From assembly GCA_019843655.1 (NCBI GenBank), contig JACDQD010000005.1, positions 32,622,954-32,686,953 on the forward strand: a stretch of 64,000 nucleotides of DNA, written 5' to 3'. Made by a program: the position numbers and the translations under genes. The notes below the pieces were generated by a model that was given only the letters and a program-made list of their open reading frames with translations, searched no databases and was not told where the DNA came from. This document shows positions 1 through 12,181 of this stretch, piece by piece (within the stretch, counting starts at the first letter, position 1; each line of letters opens with the position of its first letter). This DNA comes from Lethocerus indicus (lineage: Eukaryota > Arthropoda > Insecta > Hemiptera > Belostomatidae).

Positions 1-207
1 GAAGACAAACATAACACGACAGTGGGCAGTGAGGATGCCCAAAAAACGTCCAAGACTAACACAGCGCTACTGAAGATGGCGAGCGGCCGACAAACCGGTC
101 TAGCAAAAGACCGAACCTCAGCGAGAGAGGAGACGGAAACATCACGAACCTACAGGTATTCCACAACCAATCGCAGACCACAAAACAGGTATATCAAAAA
201 TAACTGT
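1..207. mobile_element. Foldback MITE, right half (copy 1, cut by window edge)
   Basis: This holds the right arm of the family: the cores AGTGAGGATGCCC, GCGCTACTGAAGATGGCGAG and AGGAGACGGAAACATCACGA, ending in the terminal ACAAAACAGGTATATC. It begins inside a linker (GAAGACAAACATAA) that recurs in copies near 17.9 and 43.7 kb. Its right flank up to about 335 is duplicated near 11.25-11.39 kb, so the MITE sits inside a larger duplicated block. Confidence 0.85.
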
Positions 208-380
208 GACGATTTCAAATAAGGTCAGTTTGATGGGCCACTATATGATTAAGCGTGCACTGATATTTTCTTATCGGTTAAACGTTTTTCAATCAATAAA
301 TAAATTGAAATTGACCCGGTGTATTCGACCGGCGAGAGAGAGGAGACGGAAACATCGCGAACCTACAGTATATTCCAACT

Positions 381-473
381 AATATTTATATAGTTGTATA
401 TACACATAATCAAAGCGTAATGGGAAATATATGCAGAGTGTTTTCGATTCGTTCAAAATTTAAAAAAATATAC
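381..473. repeat. Dispersed repeat next to the MITE
   Basis: The segment with TATACACATAATCAAAGCG and AGAGTGTTTTCGATTCGTTC is nearly identical to 4135-4228 and to units of the tandem repeat at 3720-4228. In both places a foldback MITE follows directly, so repeat and MITE were copied together. Confidence 0.7.
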
Positions 474-845
474 TGTAGGTTCGTGATGTTTCTGTCTCCT
501 CTCTCGCTGAGGTTCGGTCTTTTGCTAGACCGGTTTTGGGGCCGCTCGCCATCTTCAGTAGCGCTGTGTTACTGTCACTCTGTCGTGGCACTTTGGATGT
601 TTTTCGGGCAAGTGTCTATGCTGTCTGAACAAGACGGTACAAAGTGACAGTGACACAGTGGGCACAGTGAGGATGCCCGAAAAACATCCAAAGTGCCCTA
701 ACAGTGACAGTAACACACAGCGCTACTGAAGATGGCGAGCGGCCCCGAAACCGGTCTAGCAAAAGACCAAACCGGCGAGAGGAGACAAGAAACATCACGA
801 ACCTACAGTATATTCCAACCCTCGCAGACCACAAAACAGTGATAT
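466..845. mobile_element. Foldback MITE, near-complete (copy 2)
   Basis: The left arm (CTGTAGGTTCGTGATGTTTC to the GCATCC-type core) is followed by its inverted right arm ending in CGCAGACCACAAAACAGTGA. The element is almost one palindrome with a short loop around 620-650. It lies just downstream of the last visible TSFM exon. Confidence 0.9.
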
Positions 846-971
846 TAAATTAATTGTCGAACACTTAAGAAATAAAAATAGCAAATTCATTCATTCGCAA
901 TATTAGTCTATACTGACTATATATACAGGTATGAAATTTCAGACCGAATAGTCGGTCTGAGCAGTACAAAC

Positions 972-1263
972 CGACGATATGTTGGCAGATCTGCTTGGCT
1001 GTCTGTTGTATGTGGGCATCGTCGGCCGAAGCCCTGTACGCCACAACCGCTCCGTACTTGCCGGTAAGCGTTGTCGAGCCCGGACTTTTCGCCGACGGAT
1101 GAGTGAATCCGGCCAACCGGATGTCGCCAGAAGTTTTCACGTAAACGGCGCGACGTAAATTCAAATTTTCTCCCAAATTGGATATCGCCAACGCTGCGTG
1201 ATCGCCGAGCGATTTCCCGTCAATTGACGCGATCGAGCCCAGTTGAGACTTATCCAACATTAC
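972..1263 (-). CDS. TSFM: TSFM exon 3
   Basis: Encodes VMLDKSQLGSIASIDGKSLG through the GKYGAVVAY strand to QICQHIV. Beyond the probable donor at 972 the reading frame runs into sequence unlike EF-Ts. Confidence 0.88.
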
Positions 1264-2862
1264 CTGCGGCGCAAGGCGTAATTCTATTACACAAATAAAA
1301 TAAATTATAAAAGGTAAAATTACGAAGCTTTTTTTTAATCCCTCGTTTATTATAACAAGGTTACGTGATTTGTTTTCAGGGTTTCATCAAACTATAGTAT
1401 TCTTTTCTGTATGTACTATGCTCATAGATGTAAAACAACTAAAGGTTACTTTAGGTTCATGATGTTTCTTTTCTCTCTCGCCGGTTTGGTCTTTCGCTAG
1501 ACCGGGGTTTCGGCCGCTCGCCATCTTCAGTAGCGCTGTGTGTTAGTCACTGTCGGCACTTTGGATGTTTTTTTTGGGGCATCCTCACTGCAGCACTGTC
1601 ACTATCACATGTGACAACAAAAGGTTACCGTAGGTTCGTGATGTTTCTGTCTCCTCTCTCGCCGGGGTTCGGTCTTTTGCTAGACCGGTTTCGGGGCCGC
1701 TCGCCATCTTCAGTAGCGCTGTGTGTCAGTCACTGTCGTGGCACTTTGGATGTTTTTCGGGCAAGTGTCTATGCTGTCTGAACAAGACAGTAAAAAAGTG
1801 GCAGTGACACAGTGGGCAGTGAGGATGGCCCAAAAAACATCCAAAGTGCTAACAGTGACTAACACAGCGCTACTGAAGATGGCGAGCGGCCGAAACGGTC
1901 TAGCAAAAGACCAAACCGGCGAGAGAGGAGACAGAAACACGTGTACCAAGTCGCGAGTACGACACGTTCCTCCTCCTCCTATTGTAAGAAATGACAGTGA
2001 CAGTGCAGTGGGGATGGAAACCCAGCGAGAGGAGACAGAAACACGTGTACCAGTCACGAGTACGACACGTTCCTCCTCCTCCATTGTAAGAAATGACAGT
2101 GACAGTGCAGTGGGGATGCCCGAAAAGACACCGCTACTGAAGACGGGGGCGAGCGGCCGAAACCGGTCTGGCGAAAGACCAAACCCCAGCGAGAGGAGAC
2201 AGAAACATCACGAACCTACGGGGTATTCCAACCCCTCGAAGACCGCAAACCGGGTACATTAAACTAAAGGTTAGTTTAACATACGGGTTTGGCCATTATC
2301 GAACACCTGAAAGGCTGAAGAGATAGACGCGCAATGAATGCACAATATGCATACTTTTGACAAATTATCTGACTCGACGCCGAGTGCCTGACAATGGGCC
2401 GCACAAGTCTGAACCGCCAGTTCGACGAGTGAATGAAATTTTTTGTTACGCGCGACGAAATCCGTCTCGCAATTGACTTCCAACATGAGGGCGGCGTTTC
2501 CTTTCGTTATCACACCGATCAGGCCCTGGAGCGTAGACCGTCCCTGCAGTTTGGTCGCTTTCGACCATCCGAAAGCCTGCGCCTGCTCTTTCAACCATTT
2601 CTCCGCCTGTACAACAAAAATCGAACGATATTATTAATTTTTTTTTTTCCCCGTCAACGTCAGACACAAATATAGGCGCAGATCGAGCGAAAGTGTCTCC
2701 ACGTACCAGAACAACATCGTTGTCGTTCGTTTCGAGCGCTTTCTTACAGTTGGCGAAAGTGTATCCCGTCTTCTTGCGCAGTTTGGCGAGATCCGATTTA
2801 TTGATCGGAGACCGGACGCAATTGTTCGAATAGAAAAACCTCAATATTTGCCTGCCGAGCAT
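972..2862 (-). CDS. TSFM: Mitochondrial elongation factor Ts (EF-Ts), partial, three exons
   Basis: EF-Ts is the nucleotide exchange factor that regenerates EF-Tu-GTP in mitochondrial translation. Three minus-strand exons join in frame. Exon 1 (2707-2862) starts at an ATG and encodes a basic N-terminus like a mitochondrial presequence, then the UBA-like helix with LRKKTGYTFANCKKALE. Exon 2 (2355-2606) carries the diagnostic EVNCETDFVARNKKF motif. Exon 3 (972-1263) holds the dimerisation core with GKYGAVVAYRA and QICQHIVG. Junctions are CTG|GTACGT to CAG|GCGGAG and AAA|GTATGC to CAG|GTAATG. Family members continue after HVVG for some dozens of residues. Exon 3 ends at a weak donor (G|GTTTGT) and no further exon is seen between 1 and 860, where MITEs sit, so the C-terminus lies off the left edge. 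Identification is firm. Confidence 0.93.
1452..2262. mobile_element. Compound foldback MITE (copy 3)
   Basis: A left arm (1452-1620) is followed by a second left arm and its inverted right arm (1627-1985). The right arm is then interrupted by two direct copies (about 1940-2025 and 2035-2115) of a segment with GAGTACGACACGTTCCTCC and AAATGACAGTGACAGTGCAG, before the terminal AAACATCACGAACCTACGG. It lies in the TSFM intron between exons 2 and 3. Confidence 0.85.
2355..2606 (-). CDS. TSFM: TSFM exon 2
   Basis: Acceptor TTGTACAG precedes AEKWLKEQAQAFGWSKA. The central EF-Ts signature ETDFVARN is intact. The exon ends at SDNLSK with donor GTATGC and joins exon 3 in phase 0. Confidence 0.93.
2707..2862 (-). 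CDS. TSFM: TSFM exon 1
   Basis: ATG at 2862-2860 opens MLGRQILRFFYSNNCVRSP, rich in basic and aromatic residues and lacking acidic ones, as in mitochondrial targeting peptides. The UBA-like helix pair follows. The donor is GTACGT. Confidence 0.9.
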
Positions 2863-2864
2863 TT

Positions 2865-3700
2865 TCACCTGAAAATATTCAAGCATCGAAATAAACCAGT
2901 CATCGTACAATCCCTCAACGATAGATACAATTATTTTATCGCTTATTATTTCATAGTTATCTTGTAGAAAAGAGTATCATTCGTGTGGTCCATGCTATGG
3001 ATACTAAGGTAGTTATTAATTAAAACAAGATATTATACTTTGAAGATTCTTCATTCCATACAGTGGTAAACTTTATTTTACATATTTAAAACGTAAATAG
3101 GTAGCCGTAATTCAAAATATAAGCCTTCTTTTAATAATAAATAAAATACTTACTGGAGAAAGTCGGCCCCTACAAAAACCGACAAATAACCTCCAGAGCT
3201 GTTACAGTCAGCAAAATATATCACGATCACGATATCTCCTGTCTTGTTATCTCTCTGGAAAAATATTACATATTTGAATTTTATTTAAAATTAAAAAAAA
3301 ACATTACGAAATTACCCTATTTTATTCTTCCACCCCGGTGTATAAGTGGAAAATTCTTTTTGTACCAATAAAATACTTTGTACCGAATAATAGAAAAGTG
3401 TATTGCTAAAAATTCACGGATCACTTCGCTGTAATTTTCAAATAATTACAATAATTCAACTGTAATTCAAATAATTCGCTGTAATTTTTTTTTTTATATA
3501 ATAATCAAAGCTTTTCGCATTTTTGTCAAAACTAATGTATTCGACCAGCACTCAAAAAGAACGACTACAATTCATGTTTTAATACATTAAATGCAATTAC
3601 GAATTTGGGATCTGTTGATTGCGCTAATTTATGTACGACAGATGTGCTTTATTATTTAGGCAATAAAATTTTTTATTTAACAAATGTATGACTATCATTT
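2865..3700. other. AT-rich upstream region of TSFM, no gene seen
   Basis: I see no conserved coding sequence. There are poly-A/T runs and a small direct repeat of TAATTCAAATAATTCGCTGT near 3430-3490. The TSFM promoter should lie in the first few hundred bases, but no core element is clear. Confidence 0.5.
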
Positions 3701-3719
3701 AAACTGTTTTATATATATT

Positions 3720-3773
3720 TATATATTGACACTGGGGAGCCATTTTCGGTAGAAATTCCGCCCGTATTTTCTG

Positions 3774-3845
<72 letters not shown>

Positions 3846-4228
3846 ATTATAGCATAATGGGAAATATTTGCAGAGTGTTTTCGATTCGTTTAAATTTAAA
3901 AAATATCTTTTCGTTAAAAAATTGTCAACACTGGCGCCATTTTCGGTAGAAATTCTGCCCGTTTTTACTGTATGTATATATTTATATAGTTGTATATACA
4001 CATAATCATAGCGTAATGGGAAATATTTGCAGAGTGTTTTCGATTCGTTCAAAAGTTAAAAAATATCTTTTTTTAAAAAATTGTTGACACTGGAGCCATT
4101 TTCCGTAAGAAATTCTGCCCGTATTTTCTGTATGTATATATTTATACAGTTGTATATACACATAATCAAAGCGTAATGGGAAATATATGCAGAGTGTTTT
4201 CGATTCGTTCAAAATTAAAAAAAATATA
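3720..4228. repeat. Three tandem copies of a ~140-bp unit with an internal AT microsatellite
   Basis: Copies begin near 3725, 3908 and 4083, each with GCCATTTTCGGTAGAAATTC and then GGGAAATATTTGCAGAGTG. The first has a (TA)n expansion at 3778-3840. The last runs directly into MITE copy 4. Confidence 0.8.
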
Positions 4229-4565
4229 CCGTAGGTTCGTGATGTTTCTGTCTCCTCTCTCGCTGAGGTTTGGTCTTTTGCTAGACCGGTTTGTCGGCTG
4301 CTCGCCATCTTCAGTAGCGCTGTGTTAGTCACTGTCGGCACTTTGATGGTACACAGTGACAGTGACACAGTGGGCACAGTGAGGATGCCCCAAAAAACAT
4401 CCAAAGTGCCCTAACAGTGACAGTAACACAGCGCTACTGAAGATGGCGAGCGGCCGAAACCGGTCTAGCAAAAGACCCCAAACCCCGGCGAGAGAGGAGA
4501 CAAGAAACATCACGAACCCTACAGTATATTCCAACCCCTCGCAGACAACAAAACAGGTATATCAA
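4228..4565. mobile_element. Foldback MITE (copy 4)
   Basis: Complete left and right arms around a short loop at about 4345-4360, ending CCAACCCCTCGCAGACAACA and AAAACAGGTATATC. Confidence 0.9.
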
Positions 4566-4569
4566 AATA

Positions 4570-5640
4570 ATTATTTTCAATGTTCCTACGAATTACCTTT
4601 CTTTTTGAAAGGTTTTTTCTTTTTTTTTTTTATTAAATATGGGAGCGGAAGAAAGTAACAGTTGCGTACAAGAACAGGAATGCGAACGTTTTGTAAGCCT
4701 AATTACATATCTTTCACTCGCATTTTCCGTCTTCAATTCGAAACAATAAAACGTTCTCTCGTCGGCCGAGAGCTGTTTAACTTTAATTGGACCAATTATT
4801 TGGGGGAAAAAGCGGCCGATTGTTTTACACTGAAAACTTCCCAATGTCAAAATTGGAAACTCACTCACTTTCGAGATCATTTTCTCAATATTTAAACACT
4901 TTCTCGTCAACGTCCAACACCGCTAAAGTTGTTTGTCCGAACACATCGGAAATGTTTGAAAACGGTGCAGTATACTGTATAAAACTGAAAAAAAAAAAAT
5001 TTTACGTCCTTTTAAGTTATCTAAATAAGGGAAAGGTATTACCAATCTCTGACCGATTTACCCTCGGATCAGTCCAATCTTCGACACTTTCGTCCTCTAC
5101 CTCCGACGAAGACAAAAATGGCCGCCCGACTAATCCGCCTTTTAGCGAAAATTAACTTCGCTAATACAATATCACTTTCGGAAATTCTTCGACTGATATT
5201 TTCAAGAAGGTCGGGCAAAGATTTTCGTCCAACAACGGTGGAGTGAATGAATAAAACGATTTTCGTATGTGAAAACTTCAGAAACTACGATACGTTCAAA
5301 GCCAGGAAATGGCAGGAAATGCAGTGCGTTGAGGAGAGGCGAGAGTGATTTATTTCACACAGCGATTAAGTGGGTACGTGGACTGTCTCGGACTTCCTCG
5401 TTTCGTGACAGTTTAAGATCAGAGACTGAAATGAAACTGAAATGAAAAACAATGCTCGCATTCCACTTTTTTTTCCACGAGCAGGAAGTTAACTAATTGT
5501 TTCACTTTTTTGCCTGAACATCAGCTGGATTCGGCCGTACACTTGTACTTTTTACTGTACTTCATAATTTACAAAATTAATCGAAACGGAAGATTGCACC
5601 TTCAGCCTGTCTTTAATGAATCCCCAAGGAGAGATAACAA
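4570..5640. other. Unassigned region, no supported gene
   Basis: AT-rich with open frames on both strands that match nothing I recognise. A segment at about 5155-5260 (CTTCGCTAATA, ATTTTCGTCC) recurs in diverged form at 20310-20420, so part of this is dispersed repeat. Confidence 0.5.
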
Positions 5641-5644
5641 TTGA

Positions 5645-6035
5645 AATACCGTAGGTTCGTGTCTTTCGCCAGACCGGTTTTCGGCCGCTCGCCATCTTCA
5701 GTAGCGCTGTGTCAGTCACTGTCGGCACTTTGGATGTTTTTCCTGGTGGGGGGGGAGGACATCCTCACTGCACTGTGTCACTGTCACTTGTACTGTCTCG
5801 ACTCTACACTTAACAATCAAGCGACATGACAATTCACTCAGATTTCCGTGCGTTTCAGTCATCTTCAGTAGCGGTCTGAAGCGGTCCGTACCGTCTCGAC
5901 ACTACACTTGACAGTACAAAGTGACAGAGTGACATTGGGCAGTCAGTATGCCCCACAGGAAGTGACTAATACAGCGCTACTGAAGATGGCGAGCGGCCGA
6001 AAACCGGTCTAGCAAAAGGAAACATCACGAACCTA
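5645..6035. mobile_element. Foldback MITE, rearranged (copy 5)
   Basis: Left arm at 5645-5800 and right arm at 5940-6035, separated by about 130 bp that repeats parts of the arm (ATCTTCAGTAGCGGTCTGAA). Confidence 0.8.
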
Positions 6036-6042
6036 CAGTACT

Positions 6043-6325
6043 CCGACCGTAGGTTTTGTGGTGTTTCTGTCTCCTCTCGTCGGTTCGGTCGCTTTCGCCG
6101 GACCGGGTTTCGGCCGCTCGCCGTCTTCAGTAGTCACTGTTGTGGCACTTTGGATGTCTATATTGTCTGAACAAGACGGTACAAGTGAAAGTAACAATGC
6201 AGTAAGGATGCCCAAAAGACATCCAGTGCCAACAGTGACTAACACAGCGCTACTGAAGATGGCGAAAGCGACCGAACCGACGACAGGAGACAGAAACGCC
6301 ACGAAACCTACGGTCGGAGTACTGT
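6043..6325. mobile_element. Foldback MITE (copy 6)
   Basis: Both arms are present, diverged by small indels. It abuts copies 5 and 7 without unique sequence between them. Confidence 0.8.
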
Positions 6326-6628
6326 AGGTTCGTGATGTTTCTGTCTCCTCTCGCTGAGGTTTGGTCTTTGCTAGACCGGGTTTGTCGGCCGCTCGCCATC
6401 TTCAGTAGCGCTGTGTTGTCAGTCACTGTCGGGGCACTTTGGATGTTTTTCCTGGTTTGGCATCCTCACTCTGCCCACTGTCACTTTCACATGTCACCAT
6501 CAAAGTGCCAAAACAGAGTGACAGTAACACAGCGCTACTGAAGATGGCGAGCGGCCCCGAAACCCCGGTCTAGCAAAAGACCAAACCCCGGCGAGGAGGA
6601 GACAGAAACATCACGAACCTACAGTTAC
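6326..6628. mobile_element. Foldback MITE (copy 7)
   Basis: Both arms run from CTGTAGGTTCGTGATGTTTC to ATCACGAACCTACAG around a loop at about 6490-6510. Confidence 0.87.
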
Positions 6629-6680
6629 AAATTTAATAGTGATGACATTTCAACGTGGACAATTTTCAATAACGCGATTA

Positions 6681-7025
6681 TTGTAGGTTTCTGATGTTTC
6701 TGTCTCTCTCGCCGCTCTTCGGTCGCTTTCGCCAGACCGGGGTTTCGGCCGCTCGCCGTCTTCAGTAGCGCTGTGTTAGTCACTTCCTGTGGGGCATACT
6801 GACTGCCCACTGTCACTGTCACTGTCACTTCTTGTACGGTCAGTAAATTGCAGTGCAGTGAGGATGCCGCCGCCCCCTCCCCGCCACCCCGTAAAACATC
6901 CAGAGCGCTACTGAAGACGGCGAGCGGCCGAAACCGCGGTCCGGCGAAAGACGGAAAACCGGTAGACAGAAACGCCACAAACCTAAGGGGTATTTTCCGC
7001 CCTTCGCATGACCGCAGGACAGGTA
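6681..7025. mobile_element. Foldback MITE, diverged (copy 8)
   Basis: Carries CTTCAGTAGCGCTGTGTTAG and its inverted counterpart, with GAAGACGGCGAG in place of GAAGATGGCGAG. This G-for-A variant recurs in copies near 55-56 kb. Confidence 0.8.
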
Positions 7026-7039
7026 TATTGGACCGCGAT

Positions 7040-7430
7040 CAGTTTCCACCCTCGGCCTTTTGGATATCTCGAGTTGTTGAGGGGGAAAATACTGAAATTG
7101 GCGCGGACCGTTACCGGGTGCGCTTTGTCAGCGAAGCCGGTAAACAGCCGTTAGTCGGCAACTTCTTTATCTGTCTCGTTCTGTTTGTTTTCACGCTTTT
7201 TTTTTTTTCCAATTCAACGCACCGCCGAACTCTTCTCGGACCGCACGCACTCCGCGACCGGTTTCAATTTTCAATTTCGAACTGTCCCAGTTGTCCCAGT
7301 CAATTAGCCATACCGAGTTATACCGAACGGGAATACGGAAATTGCTGGAAAAAAGTCAGCCCTTCGGCAATCGGAATTGATTAGAATTCGTCAACGAAGG
7401 CGCAGAGGCGATGGGTGTAAAATATTACAG
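7040..7430. other. Unassigned intergenic stretch
   Basis: Moderate GC content, no recognisable exon and no repeat shared with the rest of the window. Confidence 0.4.
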
Positions 7431-7436
7431 TAATTA

Positions 7437-7670
7437 CCGCAGGTTTTCGGTGTTTCGCCAGACCGGGGTTTCAGGGCCGCTCGCCGTCTTCAGTAGCGCT
7501 GTCAGTAGTTGGGCAGTGACAGTGGGACAGCGAGGATGCCCCACCCCCCCCGAAAGACATCCAAAGTGCCCCGACAGTGACTACTGAAGACGGCGAGCGG
7601 CCCCGAAACCGGCGAGACCGGAGACAGAAACGACGACAAACCAACGGGTATATTCCGACCCCCGCAGATT
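7437..7670. mobile_element. Foldback MITE, short (copy 9)
   Basis: Short arms around a loop with a run of C (GCCCCACCCCCCCCG). Contains the inverted GTCTTCAGTAGCGCTG and CTACTGAAGACGGCGAGCGG cores. Confidence 0.78.
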
Positions 7671-8017
7671 TTAAACTTGACCAGATCGACATTGACATAA
7701 AATGTGGGATTTTTACGCGATATCGACTGCATGAATTATGCATTGCAGCCTCAATATCAATAATTATGTGTCGTTGATCCTGCTCAAAGTCTTTGGGGGG
7801 ACGCGATTTCGGTTGGGAAATTCCGTTAATTTGTTCAAAAATAAGAAATACTTTCCGGCCACCGAGACGAAGCATCCTGCCAGCACTGTCCAACGGAAAA
7901 CGGACCTAAGGACGTTCTTTTCGGCGGATTATTCTTTCAGCCCGTGAACGGCCTGCGGCCGCTCGTCGACCCTTCTCCCCTATAAAATTAGCAATAATTA
8001 ATGCGATGCTGGTTATA

Positions 8018-8695
8018 CCGCTCGCCCCATCTTCAGTAGCGCTGTGTTAGTCACTGTTGGCACGTCGCGGACCGTTTTTCGGTGGCATCCCCACTGCCAC
8101 CACTGTCGCGGCTTGTACTGTCAAGGATGGCCGACAAAACATCCAAAGTGCCCCGTCGACAGTGACTACTGAAGATGGCGAGCGGCCCAAACTCAGTCTG
8201 GCAAAAGACCAGACCGGCGAGAGGAGACAGAAACATCACGAGGGGGGCATCCTCACTGCACTGTCACTGTCGCTTGTACTGACAGTGACCGACACAGCGC
8301 TACTGAAGATGGCGAGCGGCCCCGAAACCGGTCTGGCGAAAAGCCGCCGAACCGGCGAGAGGAGACAGAAACATCACGAGGGGGGCATCCTCACTGCACT
8401 GTCACTGTCGCTTGTACTGACAGTGACCGACACAGCGCTACTGAAGATGGCGAGCGGCCCCGAAACCGGTCTAGCGAAAAGACCAAGAACCGGCGAGAGG
8501 AGACAGAAACATCACGAGGGGGGCATCCTCACTGCACTGTCACTGTCGCTTGTACTGACAGTGACCGACACACAGCGCTACTGAAGATGGCGAGCGGCCC
8601 CGAAACCCCGGTCTGGCACAAAAAACCGAACCGGTGGCAAAACTACAGTATATTCCAAACCCCCCCCGGCGGACCACAAAACAGGCATATTAAAA
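8018..8695. mobile_element. Foldback MITE with tandemly tripled core (copy 10)
   Basis: After a degraded left arm, a ~128-bp block (GGCGAGAGGAGACAGAAACA to AGCGGCCCCGAAACCGGTCT) is repeated three times at about 8215-8600. Only the last copy continues to the terminus (AAACAGGCATATT). The repeats are nearly identical, so the expansion is recent. Confidence 0.85.
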
Positions 8696-8929
8696 GGTAA
8701 TTATTACCGCATTTTCTCGAGCAACAGCATATATATACGCTGTTGTACCAGTTGTGTCGGTCACGGTCGTGATAATAACGTGCATATACAGAGACGAAAA
8801 GCATCGGACGGAAAGATGAGCACTGACAACGACATAACGGTGTTCCAGCATTAAACTCGTATTCCGCATTGCGTACAATGCAATTAGGGGCGGTATTGTT
8901 CGATAAAATTAATTGATTCGTTACCTCGT

Positions 8930-9130
8930 ATACCTTTCGGCCCGGTACAGTACAACGGGGTGCGGGTGGGGGTGGATGAAACGGCTTGAAATATAAATTT
9001 GGATCTGATTGATCTTAAGCCAGCCCTGTTTGGACTTGTCCACGTCCTCAGTATCATTCCGTCGAAAAATTCCTCACGGCCAGAGTTCATCGTTCCGTTA
9101 ATCCGTTTGACCTCCAGCCAGTTGGCCATC
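8930..9130 (-). CDS. Possible exon, unidentified
   Basis: A minus-strand open frame reads MANWLEVKRINGTMNSGREE and continues to GPKGIR, ending at a good donor (GAG|GTAACG near 8930). Composition looks coding (few repeats, mixed polar and hydrophobic residues). The acceptor is unclear; CTGGAG|GTCAAA near 9112 is one choice. It may belong with the candidate exon at 10709-10808. I do not recognise a family, and chance is possible. Confidence 0.28.
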
Positions 9131-9615
9131 GGAGGGAAACCGAATATATTGTTTCCGCGGTGTGAAAAACCTTCGCCGCCAGTTCACATACCGCAGTAAT
9201 AATAACGATAACGATATACTTATTTGTACCCACAGTCTAACCCTGAGAAGCCTGTTCGTTCTCCAGGGATGCAATGGAGCGAGGCAGGAGATGGGCTGGA
9301 AATTGCGCTGCTCCTATTTCCATTCTCCTCCAGTTTCCTCTCACGTCTTTCCCCCCTTCTCGGATTTTTTTTTAAACAATAGGACCAGTCGGTGTAGGTC
9401 AATTAGAGTAGCCCGTCGGTTGAGGGAAACGGCCGTTTCCTGGAAGTGAAAGCTGGACTTGGGGCTTGAATCGATAGGAGCTGAGGATGCAGATTGGCAA
9501 TTAAAAGCTCGGCCCTTATTACACTGCTGTTGGAACGTAATTAAAAACCCCCCGCAGAATTTTTACTGTACCCTGAGTTCAATAAGGGTACACTGTTAGG
9601 ATTTCCTTCCCAACA

Positions 9616-9745
9616 CAATTGCGGTCAGTCAAAGACGCCATCCAGAGTGATGGTACTTTTGACCTGCAGAAAGTCTTTGGGCCGGCGGCGTTTAAGCCCG
9701 ATAATGGAGATGGGCAAAAGAGGAAAAGGGACTGAACAGGAGCGG
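9616..9745. repeat. Dispersed repeat segment, copy A
   Basis: The block with AAAGACGCCATCCAGAGTGA and GGAAAAGGGACTGAACAGGA recurs at 15542-15690 and, inverted and diverged, near 30305-30400. Confidence 0.75.
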
Positions 9746-9748
9746 ATT

Positions 9749-10590
<842 letters not shown>

Positions 10591-10708
10591 GGGAATTTAG
10601 TCTGTTTAGAAGACAGAAGATTGGTTAGAAACGAAGTAATTATGGTGGGATGGTAAGGGAGGTGGTGGTGGTATTTGGAGGGGTTGGTGGTGGGGGTGGG
10701 GGGGCGTA

Positions 10709-10808
10709 CCTTGCGGTTCAGGGTGTACTGCCGGTGTGCCGGTACTCTCCTGTACCAGTTGAATGGGGACCGCCGGGGAGAGCGCATCCTCCGGGACTCA
10801 GCCACTAA
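10709..10808 (-). CDS. Possible exon, unidentified
   Basis: Bounded by a good acceptor (CTGTTAG near 10809) and donor (CGCAAG|GTACGCC near 10709). One frame is open across it and reads ESRRMRSPRRSPFNWYRRVP then AHRQYTLNRK. It is very basic. No family is recognised, and it could be non-coding. Confidence 0.22.
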
Positions 10809-10914
10809 CAGGAATTAGCAGTCAGGTAATTAACAGATATAAGGCATAATATTACACACTAGCATTAAGGGACGCGTCAAAATTACGAATTTCAGTAGGT
10901 AAAAAAGGTGTTGG

Positions 10915-11255
10915 AATACTGTAGGTTCGTGATGTTTCTGTCTCCTCTCTCGCTGAGGTTTGGGGTCTTTTGCTAGACCGGTTTGTCGGCCGCTCGCCAT
11001 CTTCAGTAGCGCTGTGTTACTGTCACTCTGTCGGCACTTTGATGGTACATGTGACAGTGACACAGTGGGCAGTGAGGATGCCCCAAAAAACATCCAAAGT
11101 GCCATAACAGTGACTAACACAGCGCTACTGAAGATGGCGAGCAGCATCCGAAACCGGTCTAGCAAAAGACCAAACCTCAGCGAGAGGAGACAGAAACATG
11201 ACGAACCTACAGTGTATTCCACAACCCCTCGCAGACCACAAAACAGGTATATCAA
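10915..11255. mobile_element. Foldback MITE (copy 11)
   Basis: Complete. Its right flank (11255-11390, TCAGTTTGATGAGCCACTAT and on) matches the right flank of copy 1 at 215-335, which shows a duplication larger than the MITE. Confidence 0.9.
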
Positions 11256-11399
11256 AAATAACTGTGACAATCTCAAATAAGGTCAGTTTGATGAGCCACT
11301 ATATGATTAAGCGTCCACTGATACTTTCTTATCGGATGAACGTTTTTCAATCAATAAATAAATTGAAATTGACCCGGTCTATTCGATTGGGCGGGAGCA

Positions 11400-12120
11400 G
11401 AATTTGCGAAACGCAGAATGACAGCTTTTTTCTCCCCCCCGACCTTTTGTATATACACTTTCTTCGGGAAGAGTGAAAGGCGAGGGGGGGGGGTGGCCGG
11501 GAAAAGGAGATAAAAGGGGGATAAATTAGAGTCGTTAGGAGGAGGAACGGGGAGGCGTCCCGAGGGAGAAAGCCGAAGGGGGGATGCTCAATTTAGAGAA
11601 TGCTCTAGGAAAAAAAAACTAAGTGCATCGGCATTTCCACTTTACTATCATTTCCCACCCCCGGACTTTCTCCACGCAGCGGGTAATGCGATTCACCGTG
11701 ACATGTCGACATTTACAACATGTTGACAGCGAACATATCCACATATCGTTTACCCCCGCCCCCCAACGCTATTAAAAGCCGTCTTTTGAAAAGAAGCCGA
11801 AATTGAAAATTTTCAAATACCGAAAGTGTAAAAGGCGGGACAACCGAGGAAGAGCGGTCGGTACGAAACTACCCGGTTTTGACGATTTATTACTTAAATT
11901 TTTCATTATATTCCATCGAATCGACTGTAAAAACAATCAGATTACAATATTTCATTATCATTGGCGGTGGAGAGAAAATTCCGACAGTTTTAAGACGCCG
12001 AACTTGGTCTGGAATTAGGTCAAGTGAAACCGACCCGAGAAGGCTAAAAAGCTTCTATATTCAATTTTACAATTTAAATTTCTAATTAGCCCATAATATT
12101 ATAATTGATGTAACGCTAAT
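11400..12120. other. Unassigned intergenic stretch
   Basis: Purine-rich and C-rich low-complexity patches (11470-11590, 11750-11765). No exon or known repeat is recognised. Confidence 0.4.
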
Positions 12121-12131
12121 TACGTATTATT

Positions 12132-12177
<46 letters not shown>

Positions 12178-12181
<4 letters not shown>

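Noticed and set aside
1723..2262. 179-residue open frame
   Set aside because: It lies wholly within compound MITE copy 3, and similar frames occur in other copies in either orientation.
4639..5350. A possible tiny gene: MGAEESNSCVQEQECERF with donor GTAAGC, and a downstream piece ending in KWQEMQCVEERRE and stop
   Set aside because: The two pieces do not join in phase, no family is recognised, and part of the region between them recurs as dispersed repeat near 20.3 kb.
8057..8584. 175-residue open frame with an internal repeat
   Set aside because: It comes from the tripled core of MITE copy 10.
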